Shown here piece after piece: positions 15,010 to 19,239 of a stretch of DNA of 19,239 bases; the first letter of the stretch is position 1; every line of letters begins with the position of its first letter. A program made the position numbers and the translations under genes. Origin of the DNA: Alphaproteobacteria bacterium (GTDB lineage Bacteria > Pseudomonadota > Alphaproteobacteria > Puniceispirillales > Puniceispirillaceae); NCBI GenBank assembly GCA_011522945.1, contig WTHY01000059.1, positions 1 to 19,239 on the forward strand, given 5' to 3'. The notes under the pieces were generated by a model that saw only the letters and a program-made list of their open reading frames with translations, ran no database searches and was not told the DNA's origin.

Positions 15010-16179
15010 TTAGCTGCCAATCCGGCGGATAAGTAGCTGGCCACTTGGCTTGTTGTTCACGTTGCGTACAGCGTCAGTTGGGTTGCTTGTGACAACAGTT
15101 TCAACCCCAAAGCTATCAACCACATTGGCACGTGACCTAATTTTAAGGCCAACAAGCTTTTGGTCCAGAAGTAAGCGGCTTTCGCCATTTGCATAGTCAA
15201 GTACATCCCAAGTCCGGCCGTCAGCAGAACTTTCCCAGAATAATAGCATGCTTGCTATCCCGTCATAATCTGTGAGTGCACTCGTACTGGCAACGAGTTG
15301 ATTCCCTTCAACTGCCTGACCACGGACTGTAACATCACCCTCTAGCGGGTTGTCGACATTGGCAACAAGCTCTGTTCCTTCTGTTGTCAGAGTTTCGCGT
15401 GTGCCAAAGCCATCAATGTAGCTCACAGTTGCACGGTAGCTGAAACCGACATCAACCTGGTCAAGTACCAATGAATCGCCGAGCAATTCTGGTGCAGACT
15501 GCCAATCTGTTTTTGTCGTAGAACGCTCCCAAGTAAAGGATAGAGAGCCAATACCATCTTCATCGGTGATACGGCTTGTGTCTATCTTCAGCGTATTGCC
15601 TTCACGTGCTTCACCAGCAATGCTCGGCGCGCCCACAGGCTTGTCATTCACATTCTGAACTGGCTGAGACATTGGGCTGATTAGCATTTCAGGATTACCC
15701 TGGCCATCAACGTACGAAATCATAACACGAAGATATTTACCTACCTGCGCGTCTCTCGGGGTAAATGTTGGTGTAATGGCACCAGGCATGACCATCCAGT
15801 CATCACCATTATTAGAAATTTGCCACTGTATCTGAATAGAGCCAAGACCATCACCATCTGATATGGCTGATGTGTCAATCTCAAGCTGCTCATCTTCTAT
15901 TGCTATAAAGCCTGAACTGTTGCGCTGTGTTTGCGTGCTTGTCGCTGTTTCAGCTGAGCCTTGTGCAAAGGTTGCATCTGAGCCTGACAGGTTTGTGGCT
16001 GCGCTGGCTGAGCCGTTTTGTGATGTGCTTGTATCAGCCTGACTTGATGCTGTGCCAGAGGCTTGTGTTGAAGCGCTGTCTGCTGCGCCGCTGGCTATAT
16101 CTTCGCTTGAGCCTCCTGCAAAAGCAGGGGTCGAAACAGCCAAAAGGGCAGTCAAAAAGACGTGTTTTTGCTTCAGCAT
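15010..16179 (-). CDS. Secreted protein with Ser/Thr/Ala-rich linker and three Ig/cadherin-like repeats
   Basis: This is a 389-residue predicted secreted protein. The signal peptide is residues 1-21 (cleavage after AFA). I set the start at 16179 because a GGGAG site lies 8 nt upstream and the signal peptide begins here. Residues 22-88 are a low-complexity Ser/Thr/Ala/Gln/Gly/Asp linker. Three repeats of about 95 residues follow (88-181, 182-279, 280-378). Each has a D/STSxISDxDGIGS-type start, a central W with a hydrophobic strand, a VSYVDGxG-like segment and an NVNDKP-type end. This is the pattern of Ig-like repeats found in giant RTX adhesins and other surface proteins. The protein stops 11 residues into a fourth unit (379-389). 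Likely a cell-surface or extracellular structural/adhesion role; no catalytic or sorting signal is seen. Confidence 0.85.
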   Translation of the reverse strand: MLKQKHVFLTALLAVSTPAFAGGSSEDIASGAADSASTQASGTASSQADTSTSQNGSASAATNLSGSDATFAQGSAETATSTQTQRNSSGFIAIEDEQLEIDTSAISDGDGLGSIQIQWQISNNGDDWMVMPGAITPTFTPRDAQVGKYLRVMISYVDGQGNPEMLISPMSQPVQNVNDKPVGAPSIAGEAREGNTLKIDTSRITDEDGIGSLSFTWERSTTKTDWQSAPELLGDSLVLDQVDVGFSYRATVSYIDGFGTRETLTTEGTELVANVDNPLEGDVTVRGQAVEGNQLVASTSALTDYDGIASMLLFWESSADGRTWDVLDYANGESRLLLDQKLVGLKIRSRANVVDSFGVETVVTSNPTDAVRNVNNKPSGQLLIRRIGS

Positions 16180-16562
16180 TTCGTTTACTCCCAAATAAAC
16201 ATCTATGGGTGTTGCAACACCAAATATCTCAGACGCGCACACCAGCGCGTGCGTCATCAATCAAATCTCGTGATAATGTTCCCGATTTCTGCATAAAAAT
16301 CAACATGAGACATGGTCGATGCTAATATTCTGTTTTGTGAATCAGCGGTTTTAGCCGGATTTGAATTGATTACGCTTACAAAATTTCCCCATCTATCAGA
16401 TTTAAATTAGAAATTTTTTATGAAATAGCGTCGCAATGTGTCTTGTAGTTTGTGGGCAGTTTCCTCCATATTACTAGATATAGAGCTCAAGGCCTCTTAT
16501 AAATAGAGGGTATTGATTAAGACTTACCCGATTAGACAATCAAATTCCGGCTAACGGATATT
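16180..16562. other. Divergent intergenic region (repeat protein / GlcG operon)
   Basis: This 383-bp gap holds the palindrome at 16208-16221, a 6-bp GC stem (ACGCGC, 16233-16238, with GCGCGT, 16245-16250), and a hairpin CCTCT/AGAGG (16493-16497 with 16505-16509) whose loop is TATAAAT. That loop could be a -10 box overlapped by an operator for the plus-strand operon; no good -35 box stands at the usual spacing. The middle is AT-rich with no open frame that has a convincing start. Confidence 0.5.
16208..16221. promoter_or_regulatory. 14-bp perfect palindrome upstream of the repeat protein
   Basis: GGTGTTGCAACACC reads the same on both strands and lies about 29-42 bp upstream of the repeat-protein start codon. 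A perfect 14-mer palindrome at this position is a candidate operator for a dimeric regulator. No specific family is assigned. Confidence 0.4.
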
Positions 16563-17006
16563 ATGAGTAGGACGATTAACGTGATTACATTAGAACAGGC
16601 ACAATTGATTATCGATGGCGCTTTAGCTGAGGCCACAAAGCTCGGGCTGAAACCAATTTGCGTGACGGTGCTTGATAATCGAGCAAGCCTGAGAGCCTGT
16701 GTAAATCAGGATGGCACATCAATACAGCGGCACAAGATTGCCCATGGAAAGGCAAATGCCGCAATCAACATTGGTATGGGATCGCGCGCGCTCATGGACC
16801 GTGCGGAGCAGCAGCCTTATTTCATAGATTCTGTGGGCCGTATGATGGATGGGGACTTTATTCCTGTGCCTGGCGGTGTACTGATTCGGAATGCAGATGG
16901 TGCACTGCTAGGTGCGGTTGGCATTTCAGGTGATACATCAGATAATGACGAAGCTGCGGCCGTAGCTGGTATTTTAGGAGCAGGCCTTGTAGCGGAGACA
17001 GGTTAG
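16563..17006 (+). CDS. GlcG/HbpS-family (DUF336) heme- or ligand-binding protein
   Basis: This 147-residue protein belongs to the GlcG/HbpS (DUF336) family, whose members bind heme or small ligands; its precise role is often unclear. Typical features are a leading helix (TLEQAQLIIDGALAEATKLG), VTVLDNRASLRACVNQDG, the KANAAINIGMGSR segment, and the C-terminal GGVLIRNADGALLGAVGISGD (about 115-135). No signal peptide is visible, so it is probably cytoplasmic. It is the first gene of a likely two-gene operon; a metallo-hydrolase of the persulfide-dioxygenase type follows after 27 bp. That pairing suggests a link to redox, sulfur or glycolate-type metabolism, but this is inference. The ribosome-binding site is modest (ACGGA). 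Confidence 0.88.
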   Translation: MSRTINVITLEQAQLIIDGALAEATKLGLKPICVTVLDNRASLRACVNQDGTSIQRHKIAHGKANAAINIGMGSRALMDRAEQQPYFIDSVGRMMDGDFIPVPGGVLIRNADGALLGAVGISGDTSDNDEAAAVAGILGAGLVAETG

Positions 17007-17033
17007 GCTAGTTTTTTTGTTGGAGGTATTATT

Positions 17034-17924
17034 ATGGGGTCAGCTGACGAGTTACTAGGCGCAAAACCAACAGTAAAATCATTTTTTGATTCTGACACAA
17101 ACACACTTACCCATCTTGTTTGGTGCGCGCAGACAAAAGCAGCTGCAATTGTTGATTCTGTGCTGCATTATGAAGCAGCCTCGGGCAATACCTCAACTGA
17201 ATTGGCAGACGAGGTTGCCAGTTTCGCCGTTTCAGAAGCTTTGCAAATTGTCTATCACATCGAGACACATGTCCATGCAGATCATCTGTCAGCAGCGCCA
17301 TATTTGCGTCATAAGTTAGGCGGGAAAGTCGTAATTGGCAGCGACGTACCTGAAGTCCAACGGACATTTAAGCCAATATTTAATTTTGAGCCAGAATTTG
17401 ATACGAGCGGTAATCAGTTCGACCTGTTAATTGCCGATGGTGAGAGCTTTCAGCTTGGGAATTTGTCAGGCAAGGCGATTGCCACACCAGGGCATACGCC
17501 TGCCTGCACAAGCTGGTTGATTGGTGATGCCTTATTTGTTGGTGATACCTTATTTGCCCCGGATTTTGGGACGGCCAGATGCGATTTTCCTGGCGGTGAT
17601 GCGCGAACCCTATATCAGTCTGTGCAGAAGTTATATGAACTGCCTGATGAGACCAGAGTGTTTTTATGCCACGACTATATGCCAAATGGCAGGGCTGTGA
17701 TGATTGAAACAACTATTGGTGCACAAAAATCAGATAATATTCAGATTGCGGCCCATATTTCTGAGTCAGAATTCGTGCAGATGCGTGAAGCAAGAGATGC
17801 AACATTGCGCATGCCGACACTTATTTTGCCGTCTGTTCAGGTGAATCTGCGTGCTGGTGAATTGCCGCCTGCTGAAGATAATGGTGTGCATTATATTAAA
17901 GTGCCAATTAACCAGTTCCAATAG
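17034..17924 (+). CDS. MBL-fold metallo-hydrolase, ETHE1/Blh-like (persulfide dioxygenase type)
   Basis: This 296-residue metallo-beta-lactamase-fold enzyme has the full metal-binding set: THVHADH (H79, H81, D83, H84), GHTPACTS (H154), GDTLF (D171) and CHDY (H213). The FGTARCDFPGGD segment (178-189) matches the Blh/ETHE1 branch (consensus D-x-G-x-x-R-x-D-F-x-G-G-D), whose members oxidise glutathione persulfide using mononuclear iron. Hence a role in sulfide or sulfane-sulfur detoxification is likely, although a glyoxalase-II-like hydrolase cannot be excluded. No rhodanese domain is fused: the C-terminal ~80 residues are a tail seen in Blh-like proteins. The start has a strong GGAGG site 7-8 nt upstream. 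It is co-transcribed with the GlcG-like gene. Confidence 0.92.
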   Translation: MGSADELLGAKPTVKSFFDSDTNTLTHLVWCAQTKAAAIVDSVLHYEAASGNTSTELADEVASFAVSEALQIVYHIETHVHADHLSAAPYLRHKLGGKVVIGSDVPEVQRTFKPIFNFEPEFDTSGNQFDLLIADGESFQLGNLSGKAIATPGHTPACTSWLIGDALFVGDTLFAPDFGTARCDFPGGDARTLYQSVQKLYELPDETRVFLCHDYMPNGRAVMIETTIGAQKSDNIQIAAHISESEFVQMREARDATLRMPTLILPSVQVNLRAGELPPAEDNGVHYIKVPINQFQ

Positions 17925-18068
17925 GCCTATAGGCGCTATGGAAAGAGGTGAGTTTTGATAAACGGCCTGTGCATTCGGACTTATACCTTCGAAATGTAAC
18001 CTCTCTCTTGTTAAAGGGGAACAAATTTGGCTAGATTGATTCAGTGATGTTCTGGATAGACGGTACCC

Positions 18069-19239
18069 ATGTTACAATTTACAGCTATTGATATTGTTGG
18101 TGATGAATTAGAGCTGCTCCAGCTAGCAGGAAATATTCTCCACTCACGTCTATTTGATGACAAAGATCAAAAGAAATTCATGGTGCAGGTGCAAGTTACA
18201 GGCCAGCCATCTCGCATGTCGGTTGCACGTGACCAAATGATTGGAAAATCAGGATTAACGAGTAAGCCGCCAGCGGAATTTTCGATTGTCCTATCACTGT
18301 CAGCAGGACTAGCGCAGGCTTTAGATATGTTTGCGCATGAATTAATCCATATCTCCCAATTGCGGTCTGGCAGGCTTAAGATTCATGCAAAAACGAAGAA
18401 AATTGATGGGGTCAAACAGCGCGTTTATTTTGCAAAATGGGGTAAAGCTAAGCCTGTCATGATAGATGCGCTGCCTTATGCTGAGCGTGGCTGGGAACAA
18501 GAGGCCTATCAATGGCAAACACATCTACGCACAGATGCAATCGCGCTAATGCTTGGCGCACCTCATCAGTTGCATGTGCAATCTGCCAAAGGTGAGTTGG
18601 CATTGTTTGATGCAAAAGGTCCGCTTGCTTCGGCGCCTGCAGCGCCGACAACAAGCGCGCAACCACAGGCGACGCCGCAAGTGCCATTCACTCCTGCACC
18701 TATCCTGCCATCTGCTGCTCAGCAGCAAATTGCTATGCCACAAACTATAGGTTCTGTGCCGCCACAGCCAGCAGTCACACCGCCAACACAACCTGCGATG
18801 CCTATGATGCAGCAGCCAGTACCGCAAGCAGGTCAGCCAATGCAGCAGGCTGGAGATATGATGCCGCAATATGGAGCTGTACCACAGGCGCAGCCAGTTG
18901 CACCTGCTATGCCGCAAACCCCTCAGAATAGCCCTGCCATGCAGCCCTCTACTGGTGCACCTAACTCTCAAATGCCGCCGCTTACAAATATGCAGAACCA
19001 GCAGCAGCCAGCCTATCCGGCCAATATAGATCCAGCAGTTCAAGCGGCAGTTGCTCCGGCTATACAGCCTGTTATGGCACGCGCTGTGGCACGTCCAGTT
19101 GCACCGGCCGCATCAGAAATGCCGGCTATGCCTAATGTGCCAGCGCCCACAGAGCCAACAAGCTTCAAACCAATGGAAGATTTTGCTGCCGCTGCTGATA
19201 GACAAATAGCGCCTGAAGCTATGGCAGTATCAAATTCCG
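18069..19239 (+). CDS. HExxH zinc-peptidase-like protein with Pro/Gln/Met-rich tail, partial
   Basis: A frame with no stop runs from ATG 18069 to the window edge (390 codons), so the C terminus is out of view. I do not recognise a named family. Residues 86-97 contain AHELIHISQ, with the HExxH zinc motif at H90, E91 and H94. About 50 residues later is ALPYAERGWEQEAYQ, where Glu143 or Glu145 could be the third zinc ligand of a gluzincin-like peptidase. From about residue 177 onward the sequence is low-complexity and rich in Pro, Gln, Ala and Met (with repeated MPQ, PVAP and QQP words), probably disordered. No signal peptide is visible. The ribosome-binding site is weak, but this is the first ATG after an in-frame stop. 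Coding is supported by the long open frame and the motif; overlapping minus-strand frames look like shadows. Confidence 0.72.
   Translation, partial: MLQFTAIDIVGDELELLQLAGNILHSRLFDDKDQKKFMVQVQVTGQPSRMSVARDQMIGKSGLTSKPPAEFSIVLSLSAGLAQALDMFAHELIHISQLRSGRLKIHAKTKKIDGVKQRVYFAKWGKAKPVMIDALPYAERGWEQEAYQWQTHLRTDAIALMLGAPHQLHVQSAKGELALFDAKGPLASAPAAPTTSAQPQATPQVPFTPAPILPSAAQQQIAMPQTIGSVPPQPAVTPPTQPAMPMMQQPVPQAGQPMQQAGDMMPQYGAVPQAQPVAPAMPQTPQNSPAMQPSTGAPNSQMPPLTNMQNQQQPAYPANIDPAVQAAVAPAIQPVMARAVARPVAPAASEMPAMPNVPAPTEPTSFKPMEDFAAAADRQIAPEAMAVSNS

Noticed and set aside
17937..18028. Possible short reading frame (about 28 codons from a GTG) between the metallo-hydrolase and the peptidase-like gene
   Set aside because: The start is GTG with the Shine-Dalgarno-like bases too close, composition is unremarkable, and nothing else supports it.
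18546..19043. 165-residue minus-strand open frame rich in Trp, Arg, Leu and Cys
   Set aside because: It is the complement of the Pro/Gln/Ala-rich coding region on the plus strand, has a composition typical of antisense shadows (HRR, WLR words) and no ribosome-binding site.

Overview
The window looks like a chromosomal stretch of a free-living, probably marine alphaproteobacterium. I infer this from the moderate-to-low GC (by eye, mid-40s percent), the compact layout with mostly short spacers, and the gene mix: an osmolyte-type ABC importer, a fused hydantoinase/oxoprolinase, BioY, and an unusual photolyase-like flavoprotein of a type I associate with marine alphaproteobacteria. A SAR116/Puniceispirillum-like origin is plausible but cannot be proved from the sequence alone. 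I saw no rRNA, tRNA, CRISPR array, transposase or integrase.

Layout. (1) 1-2480, minus strand: a quaternary-amine-type ABC importer in the order binding protein, permease, ATPase. The ATPase runs off the left edge, and a strong stem-loop separates the binding-protein gene from the permease gene. (2) 2861-6469, plus strand: a 1202-residue fused HyuA-HyuB protein (5-oxoprolinase/N-methylhydantoinase), divergent from the importer across a 380-bp regulatory gap. (3) 6576-8677: trmL (tRNA wobble methyltransferase, minus), a divergent thiamine pyrophosphokinase (plus), and a PlsC-like acyltransferase (minus) whose 3' end overlaps the kinase gene antisense by 40 nt. (4) 8838-11088: an AzgA/GhxP-type purine permease (minus) and bioY (plus), divergent across a 364-bp gap that holds tandem 13-bp repeats, a good promoter and a GAAA-capped hairpin. 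(5) 11143-13144: two divergent AEC-family carriers. (6) 13167-14988: a small acidic unknown protein (minus) and a photolyase-like flavoprotein (plus), separated by a gap with a GC-rich hairpin. (7) 15010-16179: a secreted protein with a low-complexity linker and three Ig/cadherin-like repeats (minus). (8) 16563-17924: a two-gene operon of a GlcG/HbpS-family protein and an ETHE1/Blh-like metallo-hydrolase. (9) 18069 to the right edge: an open frame coding for an HExxH zinc-peptidase-like protein with a long Pro/Gln/Ala/Met-rich tail, cut by the window end.

How the genes work together. The importer and oxoprolinase may serve uptake and breakdown of small nitrogen compounds, but only their adjacency supports that. 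The purine permease, BioY, the two AEC carriers and the thiamine kinase reflect scavenging and cofactor economy. The GlcG/metallo-hydrolase pair may act in sulfane-sulfur or oxidative chemistry. The two features most worth follow-up are the photolyase-like protein, whose domain order looks circularly permuted, and the partial metallopeptidase with the disordered tail.
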